From NCBI GenBank assembly GCA_900542985.1, contig UQPQ01000071.1, positions 1-5,360 of the forward strand: DNA of 5,360 bases. The letters are read 5' to 3'. The translations under genes and the position numbers were made by a program. How positions within the stretch are numbered: the stretch's first letter is position 1; each line of letters begins with the position of its first letter. The notes beneath the pieces were generated by a model. It was not told the DNA's origin. It made no database searches and saw nothing but the letters and a program-made list of their open reading frames with translations. This DNA is from an uncultured Bacteroides sp. (GTDB lineage: Bacteria; Bacteroidota; Bacteroidia; Bacteroidales; Bacteroidaceae). Of this stretch, positions 1-5,360 are shown in pieces.

Positions 1-1
1 G

Positions 2-88
2 GACAGCACCCCATCTGCCGAATTTATGCTGCGGATATCAAAGTACTTTAATATGCTGGTCGAAGATGTATTCCATGTGGAAGATTGA
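2..88 (+). CDS. XRE-family HTH regulator, C-terminal end (partial)
   Basis: Only the last 28 residues are in the window. They read DSTPSAEFMLRI, then SKYFNMLVEDVFHVED, then a TGA stop. The pattern PS-x-x-(hydrophobic)-x-L-(R/K)-I-(S/A)-K-x-(F/L)-x-V-x-(V)-E-(D/E)-(I/V)-F is the usual end of small (about 65-70 residue) Cro/CI-type regulators: the last helices of the HTH_3 domain with a short acidic tail. Such proteins are single-domain cytoplasmic DNA-binding repressors. The gene is convergent with ftsH. The DNA-binding helix lies outside the window, so the family assignment rests on this tail alone, and the operator and target are unknown. Confidence 0.6.
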   Translation, partial: DSTPSAEFMLRISKYFNMLVEDVFHVED

Positions 89-117
89 GCTGGGTATTTT
101 ATCCAGCTCAATCTTCC
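79..117. terminator. 15-bp perfect inverted repeat between convergent genes
   Basis: The left arm at 79-93 (GGAAGATTGAGCTGG) pairs perfectly with the right arm at 103-117, around a 9-nt AT-rich loop at 94-102. It overlaps the last codons and stop of the HTH gene and lies between two converging genes, as expected of a shared transcription end. Neither strand has a clear T-tract after the stem, so it is not a textbook intrinsic terminator. It may act as an RNA 3'-end stabiliser instead. Confidence 0.45.
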
Positions 118-191
118 GCTCCCTGTAAATGAGAATTTGTCCGCTCCTTTATATAAAATAATTCCATTTTTCAGAACTACTAACTATTTTT

Positions 192-245
192 CTTATCTAA
201 ATGACATTGATTATCTAATTAACTACATTATTTTCTGTCTAAAAT
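192..245. repeat. Direct repeat, copy 1 (ftsH 3' end and downstream)
   Basis: Two blocks here recur at 3850-3891 in the same order and orientation. Block A, CTTATCTAAATGACATTGA, at 192-210 is identical over 19 bases. Block B at 228-245 contains the ftsH stop and the codons for the final ILDRK, and matches 17 of 18 bases. The spacer between the blocks is 17 bases here and 5 bases in copy 2. TTATCTAA is also repeated locally at 193-200 and 211-218. The rest of the 89-227 gap holds no gene that I can see. Confidence 0.8.
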
Positions 246-2042
246 ATCCATAAATTCGTCACCTGTAATTGTTTCCTTCTCATACAGGTACATAGCCAGT
301 TCGTCCAGTTTTTCCCTGTTTTCAGCAAGGATTTTTCTTGCTTTTTCATGCTCTGCTTTTACGAGCTGCACGACTTTTTCATCAATTTCCTTCTGTGTAT
401 CTGCAGAACAGGAAAGAGACGTATCGCCGCCAAGATACTGGTTGGTCACGTTTTCCATTGCCACCATGTCGAATTCATCTGTCATGCCGTAGCGGGTGAT
501 CATCGCTCTTGCAATTTTTGTTGCCTGTTCGATATCATTGGAGGCTCCGGTCGTGATCTCACCAAATACGATCTCCTCTGCCGCACGTCCGCCTGTAAAT
601 GTAGCAATCTTATTCTCAAGTTCTTTTTTCGTCATCAGATATTTATCACCCTGCTCAACCTGCATAGTGTAGCCGAGTGCACCTGAGGTACGCGGGATGA
701 TCGTAATCTTCTGGACCGGTGCTGAATGACTCTGTAATGCAGCTACCAGAGCGTGTCCGATCTCATGATATGCAACAACCTTCTTCTCTTGATCTGAAAG
801 AACCGCATTCTTCTTCTGATATCCTGCAATAACCACTTCTATACTTTCTTCGAGATCAGATTCATTTACAACGGTCCTTCCACTACGGACAGCACGTAAT
901 GCTGCTTCATTTATAATATTGGCAAGCTCCGCACCGGATGCCCCCGATGCCATACGTGCAATCGTATGCAGGTCAACATCATCAGATGCTTTTATCTTCT
1001 TTGCATGAACCTTTAAAATTGCTTCACGGCCTGCAAGATCCGGCAGTTCAACCGGCACACGCCTGTCAAAACGTCCCGGACGTGTAAGTGCCGGATCTAA
1101 CGACTCCGGACGGTTCGTTGCAGCAAGAATGATGACACCATTATTTCCTTCAAATCCATCCATCTCTGTAAGAAGCTGATTTAAGGTCTGCTCCCTCTCA
1201 TCATTTCCGCCCATTTGTCCGTCACGCTTTTTACCAATGGCATCAATTTCATCAATAAACACGATACATGGTGCCTTTTCCTTTGCCTGTCTGAAAAGAT
1301 CTCGAACCTTGGAAGCTCCCATACCGACAAACATCTCTACGAATTCTGATCCGGACATTGAGAAAAATGGTACATTTGATTCACCTGCAACTGCTTTTGC
1401 AAGCATTGTTTTACCAGTTCCCGGAGGTCCTACAAGAAGGACACCTTTTGGCATAGACGCACCTACATCGGTATACTTCTTCGGATTGTGAAGATAATCA
1501 ACGATCTCTGAAAGGTTTTCTTTCGCCTCATCTTCTCCTGCAACGTCTGAAAAACGGATTCCCTCACTGGATTGCACATAAATCTTCGCATTGCTTTTTC
1601 CCATTCCAAAAGCCATCGAATTTTTTCCTCCGGCATGCTCCATCAGTTTCTTCGCCATATAATTTCCCAGTGCGATAAAAAGGATCAATGGCAAAACCCC
1701 GGTCAGTAGGAAGCTGATGATCGGTGACATCTGCTTATCGATATCTTTTGCGAATACTGCTCCACATTCATATAGCCTGTCCGTCAGGTTCGGATCGTTC
1801 ATCAGACCTGTTTTATAAATATTTTTTTGATCTTTATCTGTAAAGATGATCTGATTGTCCTTAACTTCTACTTCACCGATATTCTTCTTCTCGATCATGC
1901 TCATAAAAGTTCCATAATCCGTTTCCTTTACCTGATGCTCCATAAGGATTGGTGTGACAACCAGATTAAATACGATCAGCACTATTAACACAATCCCATA
2001 ATAATATGCCAGTGGTTTTTTCGGTGTTTTAACTTCTTTCAT
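228..2042 (-). CDS. ftsH: ATP-dependent zinc metalloprotease FtsH
   Basis: This 604-residue protein is a membrane-anchored AAA+ protease that extracts and degrades misassembled membrane proteins and some short-lived cytosolic regulators, working as a hexamer. In order it has a TM segment (about 11-33), a short extracytoplasmic domain, a second TM (about 107-127), then an AAA+ domain with Walker A GPPGTGKT (205-212), pore loop FVGM (238-241), Walker B VFIDEID (261-267) and a second region of homology ending in RPGRFDR (321-327). The peptidase domain has the zinc site HEIGH (426-430) and the probable third ligand Asp503 in [12 protein letters not shown]. All catalytic elements are intact. The length is somewhat short for the family because there is only a brief tail after the peptidase domain, ending ILDRK. 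The ATG is well supported by AGGAGG 7 nt upstream. It lies 50 bp downstream of the hydrolase gene and is probably co-transcribed with it. Clostridia often carry more than one FtsH, and I cannot tell whether this is the main copy or a paralogue. Confidence 0.97.
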   Translation of the reverse strand: MKEVKTPKKPLAYYYGIVLIVLIVFNLVVTPILMEHQVKETDYGTFMSMIEKKNIGEVEVKDNQIIFTDKDQKNIYKTGLMNDPNLTDRLYECGAVFAKDIDKQMSPIISFLLTGVLPLILFIALGNYMAKKLMEHAGGKNSMAFGMGKSNAKIYVQSSEGIRFSDVAGEDEAKENLSEIVDYLHNPKKYTDVGASMPKGVLLVGPPGTGKTMLAKAVAGESNVPFFSMSGSEFVEMFVGMGASKVRDLFRQAKEKAPCIVFIDEIDAIGKKRDGQMGGNDEREQTLNQLLTEMDGFEGNNGVIILAATNRPESLDPALTRPGRFDRRVPVELPDLAGREAILKVHAKKIKASDDVDLHTIARMASGASGAELANIINEAALRAVRSGRTVVNESDLEESIEVVIAGYQKKNAVLSDQEKKVVAYHEIGHALVAALQSHSAPVQKITIIPRTSGALGYTMQVEQGDKYLMTKKELENKIATFTGGRAAEEIVFGEITTGASNDIEQATKIARAMITRYGMTDEFDMVAMENVTNQYLGGDTSLSCSADTQKEIDEKVVQLVKAEHEKARKILAENREKLDELAMYLYEKETITGDEFMDILDRK

Positions 2043-2049
2043 GGTCTTT

Positions 2050-2055
2050 CCTCCT
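2050..2055 (-). promoter_or_regulatory. Ribosome binding site of ftsH
   Basis: On the minus strand this reads AGGAGG, 7 nt before the ftsH ATG. It is a near-perfect Shine-Dalgarno sequence and fixes the start. No separate promoter is evident in the 50-bp gap, which favours read-through from the hydrolase gene. Confidence 0.85.
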
Positions 2056-2092
2056 GTTGTTCTGCGTTATGCTTTCTCCGTGCATTTTCGTA

Positions 2093-3082
2093 TTATTTAT
2101 TCTGCCATCTGACTTCGCCCTTGGACAGAAGCGGATAACAGATCAGCTGATCTGAATCCAGATTTTCCGCATGCATATCAACCGCTGTGATCTGATGATT
2201 ATCATAAGTCGTATAATAATAAATACCTTTTGCTGTATTACAACAGGACGTGTATATCGTGATCTCATATTTGCCTTCTGTCACCTCACAGCATCCACGC
2301 TGCTGATCTACGGATCCTAAGATATGGAAGAACTGGCTTACACTCTCATCCTCTTCTTCACCGGAGATCGAATTTAATTTTGTAAAGGCAACTTTCACAA
2401 ATCTTGACTGGCTGGAAAGATCTCCAGGTATTCCCATTCCACCCATTCCTCTGCTATATGCATCAAGCTGTAATACTCCTGCAAAAGTACTCTCCGGCTG
2501 TTTTCTGGATACTCCGGCATAATTATTAAGTGCAAACATCTGACTCGGGAATGGTGGATTATTGGTAAGCACTCCTACCGGATTATCATATACATGCAGC
2601 CCATCCTTCATAGACTCAACAACGATACAGGAGTCTTTGTCTGCAATGATCCAGTGAAGCTGTGCTGTCGGCAGCTGTTCATTGAATGCTGTACCTGTCA
2701 GTCTCATTGCTGCCAGCTTTTCTCTCGCCTCTGCTACAGTAGCACACTGTGTAAGGATCCATGGGATGAACTCGAACTGTGCCACCTGGCTGACTTCTGT
2801 TTCATCTTCCGGCAAAGCCTCTTCATATGCCGCATTGCCGACAAAATTAAGACCTGCCATTCCAAGGCCTTTTTCATTAACAGCATCATAATAAAGCGGA
2901 TAACCTTCTGCAACAAATGCCATTCCGATCAAAGCATAATGGCTTTTTATCTTCCCGGCAAACCGGAAATCAAATTCGTAATTTCTTGGCGTTATCGTGA
3001 TCTGTTCCCCATAGGAAAATTCATAATCAAGCGTTCTGCCCATATAAAAATCTTTTGTTTTGTAAGTTGCTGCTGTACACAT
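2093..3082 (-). CDS. bsh: Bile salt hydrolase / choloylglycine hydrolase family (Ntn hydrolase)
   Basis: This 329-residue protein belongs to the family that hydrolyses the amide bond of glycine- or taurine-conjugated bile acids (or penicillin V). With the ATG at 3082 it begins MCTAAT, so removal of Met exposes the N-terminal Cys nucleophile. The family's active-site residues are visible: Cys2, Arg16 and Asp19 (GRTLD), Asn79 (GLGMAGLNF), Asn174/175 (VLTNNPPF) and Arg227 (GDLSSQSRFVK). Asn at position 79, where penicillin V acylases tend to have Tyr, and the GLGMAGLN and PGDLSSxSRF blocks favour bile salt hydrolase. Length is normal. No signal peptide is seen, so it is cytoplasmic. A longer reading from GTG at 3091 would add three residues ahead of Met-Cys and bury the nucleophile, and that GTG has no usable ribosome binding site. 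It sits 21 bp after the cls remnant and 50 bp before ftsH. Substrate preference is not proven. Confidence 0.92.
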   Translation of the reverse strand: MCTAATYKTKDFYMGRTLDYEFSYGEQITITPRNYEFDFRFAGKIKSHYALIGMAFVAEGYPLYYDAVNEKGLGMAGLNFVGNAAYEEALPEDETEVSQVAQFEFIPWILTQCATVAEAREKLAAMRLTGTAFNEQLPTAQLHWIIADKDSCIVVESMKDGLHVYDNPVGVLTNNPPFPSQMFALNNYAGVSRKQPESTFAGVLQLDAYSRGMGGMGIPGDLSSQSRFVKVAFTKLNSISGEEEDESVSQFFHILGSVDQQRGCCEVTEGKYEITIYTSCCNTAKGIYYYTTYDNHQITAVDMHAENLDSDQLICYPLLSKGEVRWQNK

Positions 3083-3090
3083 ATCGAACA

Positions 3091-3095
3091 CCTCT
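3091..3095 (-). promoter_or_regulatory. Ribosome binding site that sets the bsh start
   Basis: The minus strand reads AAAGAAGAGG and then 8 nt to the ATG at 3080-3082. AGAGG is correctly spaced for that ATG. It overlaps the alternative in-frame GTG at 3089-3091, which therefore cannot use it. Together with the need for Cys directly after the initiator Met, this decides the start. Confidence 0.75.
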
Positions 3096-3103
3096 TCTTT
3101 CTG

Positions 3104-3295
3104 CTATAATAGTCCTGCAAACAATCTCATAAACAACTGTCCGATCCGTAAATATGCACTCCGTCCTGTGCGGTACTTTTCGGTCACTTCCCTGCATTCA
3201 TTCATGGTTGCTCCAAGATCATCTCTTATATCCAAAACTGTCTGACTATCCGCCATAAAACAACCATTTTCAAAGTGGTGATAAAGCAATGCCAT
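3104..3295 (-). pseudogene. cls: Cardiolipin synthase, C-terminal remnant
   Basis: The minus-strand frame gives a 63-residue peptide starting MALLYHHFENGCFM and ending RIGQLFMRLFAGLL. It resembles the last part of bacterial phospholipase-D-type cardiolipin synthases: the LY-x-HFE-x-G strand that follows the second HKD motif (normally preceded by DYRS), an acidic helix (DIRDDLGATMNECREVT) and the typical RLF-x-x-LL end. A full enzyme is about 480-520 residues with two HKD motifs, and none of that remains. A stop codon lies directly before the first Met, and homology ends there, where the transposon-like segment begins. No convincing ribosome binding site precedes either Met, so it is probably not translated. 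The assignment is from memory of the family's C-terminus; an unrelated small protein is possible. Its position 21 bp before bsh suggests it was once the first gene of that operon. Confidence 0.65.
3245..3273 (-). promoter_or_regulatory. Possible promoter for bsh-ftsH inside the cls remnant
   Basis: On the minus strand TTGAAA (3268-3273) is followed after exactly 17 nt by GATAGT (3245-3250), 5/6 and 4/6 matches to the sigma-A boxes. It would give a leader of about 155 nt before bsh. Such matches arise by chance in AT-rich DNA. It is listed because the truncation of cls must have separated bsh-ftsH from any promoter upstream of cls. Confidence 0.3.
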
Positions 3296-3313
3296 TCAGT
3301 TAAGCATCATTTT

Positions 3314-3346
3314 AGTGGTTTTCTGTCATAGAAAGCCACTGTTTTT
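3314..3346 (+). terminator. Rho-independent terminator at the left end of the IS-like element
   Basis: AGTGGTTTTCT (3314-3324) pairs with AGAAAGCCACT (3330-3340) over 11 bp with one G-U pair and a 5-nt loop, followed by GTTTTTAT. It points rightward, upstream of the transposase ORF, and no plus-strand gene ends here. IS elements commonly place such a structure at the entry side to block read-through into the transposase gene, which fits. On the minus strand it has no T-tract and should not stop transcription toward bsh. Confidence 0.65.
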
Positions 3347-3381
3347 ATACCTAAAAACTTTAAAAATATTACAAAAAACAG

Positions 3382-3425
3382 TTGACAAGTAAGCCAATAT
3401 ATGTTGCGTAAGCCTTGATTATAAA
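3382..3425 (+). promoter_or_regulatory. Promoter region of the mini-transposase ORF
   Basis: A perfect -35 box TTGACA lies at 3382-3387. The -10 is unclear: the 17-nt position holds TGCGTA, a weak match, and the better TATAAA at 3420-3425 is too far away to pair with this -35. Transposase promoters are often weak. The location, 60 bp upstream of an ORF with a strong ribosome binding site, supports the assignment. Confidence 0.4.
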
Positions 3426-3433
3426 CATATTTC

Positions 3434-3440
3434 AAGGAGG
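3434..3440 (+). promoter_or_regulatory. Ribosome binding site of the mini-transposase ORF
   Basis: AAGGAGG lies 6 nt before the ATG at 3447, an excellent Shine-Dalgarno sequence that fixes this start. Confidence 0.85.
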
Positions 3441-3446
3441 CTCATT

Positions 3447-3785
3447 ATGGCTGATTTTTTCTTATCTAATTTAAAATCCACACTCGACAACTGCATCACA
3501 GAACTCGATGAAATTTACTCCATGTTCTGCCGTAATCCGGAAAGTGATTTTACTAGGAACCGCAAACTTTCTTTCCGCGAGTATATTCAGTTTATGCACC
3601 AGATGCAGAGTAAATCCGTTTCAAATGCAGTAAACATATGCAGGGCATATCTCAAACACGATGGTAACGAAACAGAGTCCATACTTCTCATACAAAAGTA
3701 TCTGACACCTGTCAAGTACAATCGAAAATATCCTATCCACCTCCGTCCAAAGAGAAATAGGGATTTCATGTATCGGGTTGCATAA
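3447..3785 (+). pseudogene. IS4-type transposase with the catalytic core deleted (N-terminus joined to C-terminus)
   Basis: The 112-codon reading frame has two recognisable parts. Residues 1-60 contain FCRNPESDFTRNRKLSFREY, the conserved N-terminal stretch of Firmicutes IS4-type DDE transposases (NP-x-x-DFTRNRKL-x-F). Residues about 61-112 (AVNICRAYLK, then IQKYLTPVKYNRKYP, then LRPKRNRDFMYRVA) match the way these proteins end: a helix (AVxICRxxL), a lysine-rich linker with a YhxPVRPGR-like motif, and a final F-x-Y-R-x-A. The roughly 300 residues between them, including the DDE triad, are missing. The junction is near residues 60/61 (nt 3624-3629) and keeps the frame open, so it encodes a short stable-looking product. 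It cannot be an active transposase. Whether the product has any role, such as DNA binding to related ends, is unknown. Confidence 0.7.
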
Positions 3786-3812
3786 ATCTCGTTACCATTC
3801 TACTGCATTATA

Positions 3813-3837
3813 AGGCAGATAAGCAATCTGTCTTTTT
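3813..3837 (+). terminator. Rho-independent terminator after the mini-transposase ORF
   Basis: AGGCAGAT (3813-3820) pairs with ATCTGTCT (3826-3833) over 8 bp with one G-U pair and loop AAGCA, and runs into five Ts (3833-3837). It starts 27 nt after the TAA stop, so it fits as the end of the transposase transcript. Confidence 0.7.
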
Positions 3838-3849
3838 GTCATAAAAAAC

Positions 3850-3891
3850 CTTATCTAAATGACATTGAATGATTTATTTTCTATCTAAAAT
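3850..3891. repeat. Direct repeat, copy 2 (displaced ftsH tail)
   Basis: Block A (3850-3868) is identical over 19 bases to 192-210. Block B (3874-3891) matches 17 of 18 bases of 228-245, which encode the ftsH stop and its last residues. Read on the minus strand, copy 2 would still encode ILDRK followed by a stop, but the frame upstream (VKHTNYGVFSRFNK) does not look like FtsH and is closed by a stop within about 60 bases. The remainder of the 3892-3992 stretch shows no gene and no clear terminator for the phosphatidyltransferase gene. Confidence 0.75.
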
Positions 3892-3992
3892 TTTATTAAA
3901 CCGACTAAAGACTCCATAGTTTGTGTGTTTGACTTACTGTTTATATCTATCTTCTCTTAAATATTTTTCTAGTCATTGCAATATAAAATTGC

Positions 3993-4565
3993 TTATACCG
4001 TCTCTCCCTTAAGAGTCCTGGTATTCTGGATAATATACAGAGCGACCGATATGACCATCATTATAGCGCACAAACCAATCAACAGATCTGATACCATCGG
4101 TGTAATTTGGAACCATATAATATGCACCGCTGCAGTTCCATATAATAAAAAGGTTACTATCTTTCCATGCCAGTCTGCACCATGTACTTTTCCTGTCTTT
4201 CGTATCACAAGACATCCACTGACTACCATATACAATTCCTTACCTGCCATTATTACGATTAAAAGAAGCATATGCGGAAAACGAGTAAACAGACAGATTA
4301 ACATCGCTGCCTGTGTCAGCTTATCAGCCACCGGATCAAGTATTTTTCCTAAATTACTAATCCTATGGAATCTTCTTGCGATATATCCATCAGCAAGATC
4401 CGTAAGACCAGACAGCAATAAGATTTCACCAGCTAACAGAGGATTTTTCTTTACACAATAACTCCATATAATTACCGGAATCAGACAAAGCCGAAAAAAA
4501 GAAAGAAGATTAGGAACCGTAATAATTCTATTCAAATTTTCTTCCTGATTCACTTCACTCTGCAT
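3993..4565 (-). CDS. pgsA: CDP-alcohol phosphatidyltransferase (PgsA type)
   Basis: This 190-residue integral membrane enzyme transfers a phosphatidyl group from CDP-diacylglycerol to an alcohol. For PgsA the acceptor is glycerol-3-phosphate, the committed step toward phosphatidylglycerol and cardiolipin. The family signature D-x2-DG-x2-AR-x8-G-x3-D-x3-D is complete: Asp56, Asp59-Gly60, Ala63-Arg64, Gly73, Asp77 and Asp81. Hydrophobic segments at roughly 17-37, 84-106, 110-122, 134-152 and 160-178 fit the usual multi-helix bundle, and the length is typical. The N-terminal phrase NLLSFFRLCLIPVI is also characteristic. The ATG overlaps the end of the upstream membrane-protein gene by 11 bp, suggesting translational coupling; the nearest purine-rich stretch (AAGGAAAG) is rather far away, so a slightly later start such as the TTG at codon 11 is possible. 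The acceptor could be another alcohol, because Clostridia have several paralogues. Confidence 0.9.
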   Translation of the reverse strand: MQSEVNQEENLNRIITVPNLLSFFRLCLIPVIIWSYCVKKNPLLAGEILLLSGLTDLADGYIARRFHRISNLGKILDPVADKLTQAAMLICLFTRFPHMLLLIVIMAGKELYMVVSGCLVIRKTGKVHGADWHGKIVTFLLYGTAAVHIIWFQITPMVSDLLIGLCAIMMVISVALYIIQNTRTLKGETV

Positions 4566-5360
4566 GTACGGTCACATCACTTTCCTTTTTTTTAGACATA
4601 AACCAATAAAATATAACACAAAATGCTAAAGCAAACACAACACCAAAAACATTTTGAATCACTCTAAGACTAACCGCTCCTTGTAGTCCATAAGTCTCTG
4701 CAGCAATGGCTAAAGCACCAAATGTGTTAAATACTGCCTGCCAGCCATATTGTGCTGAAAATCCTACACCGATTCCACCAAGAATTCCTATATATGCATA
4801 GATTGACGAAGGAAGCAGAAAATATAATACTGTAAAACATATAACACCTGCAATATTTCCGACAATCCTTTTACGGACTCTGTAGTGCATATCTTCCATA
4901 AATGGCAAAATCGCTGACATGGCCGCAATACCAGCCCACATTGCACGTGGCATATTACAAAGTTCTGCAATGCAAAGGACAATCGGTACGCATAAAATCT
5001 GACATATCTGCCATTTTGTTCTGGAAGAAGTGATATCAAATTCTTGTATCAGATCTTTCAGATTTCTTTTATAAGTTCTGTTTTTATGATTTCGATAAAA
5101 TACGAAGCAGGTAAGTGCTGCACCTAAAGCCATTCCGACTAATCGCATCTGATAGCTTTTTCCCGTAACATCATAACCATATAGCAGCAGATACCCAAGA
5201 ACCAATGTAGATTGATTAAACATGAATGGATTATGGCATCCGAACAGAATCAACACAGCCAGTGCCGCAATATTTAACAGCATTCCCAATACCGGTGAAA
5301 ACTGATTTGCTAAATGCGGACATACAGTCATAATTACAAAGAACAAAGCCAAAAGCATCG
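4555..5360 (-). CDS. FUSC / aromatic acid exporter family membrane protein (N-terminus outside window)
   Basis: About 268 residues are visible. The window edge falls two bases upstream of an in-frame ATG (5358), and the protein probably begins further out, because related proteins start with an additional cytosolic leader and TM helix. Visible architecture: several TM helices in the first 90 residues, a charged cytosolic stretch (about 89-117, NHKNRTYKRNLKDLIQEF), then a second set with RAMWAGIAAMSAILPFMEDMHYRVRKRIVGNIAG-like text (138-171), the Arg-rich membrane-entry motif typical of FUSC_2/ArAE-type domains, and three or four further TMs, ending KKKESDVTVHAE. The family is linked to efflux of aromatic acids and related compounds; the substrate here is unknown. 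It overlaps the pgsA start by 11 bp, so the two are one transcription unit. The promoter lies outside the window. Confidence 0.75.
   Translation of the reverse strand, partial: MLLALFFVIMTVCPHLANQFSPVLGMLLNIAALAVLILFGCHNPFMFNQSTLVLGYLLLYGYDVTGKSYQMRLVGMALGAALTCFVFYRNHKNRTYKRNLKDLIQEFDITSSRTKWQICQILCVPIVLCIAELCNMPRAMWAGIAAMSAILPFMEDMHYRVRKRIVGNIAGVICFTVLYFLLPSSIYAYIGILGGIGVGFSAQYGWQAVFNTFGALAIAAETYGLQGAVSLRVIQNVFGVVFALAFCVIFYWFMSKKKESDVTVHAE

Larger units (their letters stand above)
3307..3862 (+). mobile_element. Internally deleted IS4-type element (about 560 bp, non-autonomous)
   Basis: The segment carries a core-less transposase ORF with its own expression signals, between imperfect inverted ends. 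The left end reads TCATTTTAG, then TGGTTTTCTGTCATAGAAAG. The right end, read inward on the minus strand, gives TCATTTAG, then ATAAGGTTTTTTATGACAAAAAG. These align with small gaps. An outer CATTCA (3293-3298) / TGAATG (3866-3871) pair could push the ends outward by 9-14 bp. I could not find a target-site duplication on either definition, so boundaries are approximate. The left side abuts the broken cls gene and the right side abuts the duplicated ftsH tail. It cannot move itself; an intact relative would have to supply transposase. Confidence 0.6.

Noticed and set aside
3089..3091. GTG as the bsh start
   Set aside because: It would place three residues before Met-Cys, hiding the N-terminal nucleophile, and the ribosome binding site overlaps it.
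2594..3109. Long plus-strand open frame opposite bsh (171 codons)
   Set aside because: It is antisense to a complete hydrolase with all catalytic residues, has Cys/His-rich nonsense-like composition and matches no family I know; a shadow frame.
3792..3842. Minus-strand 16-codon ORF MTKRQIAYLPYNAVEW with a weak AAGG upstream
   Set aside because: It lies inside the right end and plus-strand terminator of the IS-like element and is very short; nothing beyond the frame itself supports translation.
3869..3930. Minus-strand frame ending ILDRK-stop as a second ftsH C-terminus
   Set aside because: Only the last few codons and the sequence downstream match ftsH; the preceding residues do not, so it is reported as a repeat and not as a gene or pseudogene.
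3978..3992. GCAAT-loop-ATTGC hairpin right after the pgsA stop as a terminator
   Set aside because: The stem is only 5 bp of AT-rich sequence and no T-tract follows on the minus strand.
3976..4461. Plus-strand open frame opposite pgsA (161 codons)
   Set aside because: It is antisense to a gene with the complete CDP-alcohol phosphatidyltransferase signature; no protein features of its own.

Overview
The window looks like a chromosomal segment from a gut Firmicute, most likely a member of the Lachnospiraceae or a close relative. The grounds are the AT-rich sequence, strong AGGAGG-type ribosome binding sites, the style of the FtsH and transposase proteins, and a choloylglycine (bile salt) hydrolase. 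No ribosomal RNA or other taxonomic marker is present, so this placement is inference.

Layout from left to right. Bases 2-88 (+) hold the last 28 residues of a small XRE-type helix-turn-helix regulator; a 15-bp perfect hairpin overlaps its stop codon. Then, on the minus strand, come an FtsH membrane AAA+ metalloprotease (228-2042) and, 50 bp upstream of it, a bile-salt-hydrolase-type Ntn amidase (2093-3082, start revised to an ATG that puts Cys at position 2). Only 21 bp upstream of the hydrolase is the C-terminal end of a cardiolipin synthase (3104-3295, minus), a truncated pseudogene. The ancestral order was probably cls-bsh-ftsH in one transcription unit.

The cls remnant is cut off by a mini-transposon-like segment (about 3307-3862). 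This carries a 112-codon plus-strand ORF (3447-3785) that joins the N-terminus of an IS4-type transposase in frame to its C-terminus, with the whole DDE catalytic core missing. The ORF still has a strong ribosome binding site, a promoter-like -35 box and its own terminator, and another terminator sits at the left end of the element. Just beyond the right end (3850-3891) is a second copy of the sequence found at the 3' end of ftsH (192-245), a scar of duplication or of IS-mediated rearrangement.

The right part, on the minus strand, is a two-gene overlapping unit: a FUSC/aromatic-acid-exporter-type membrane protein (4555 to the window edge, N-terminus missing) followed by a CDP-alcohol phosphatidyltransferase of the PgsA type (3993-4565).

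Cell-envelope functions dominate: anionic phospholipid synthesis (pgsA, dead cls), membrane protein quality control (ftsH), bile-acid deconjugation (bsh) and a putative efflux protein. A link to membrane or bile stress is plausible but is inferred from gene content only. I see no CRISPR array, tRNA, rRNA or clear riboswitch, and no convincing unknown multi-gene system. The most unusual part is the decayed transposon/cls/ftsH-tail junction.
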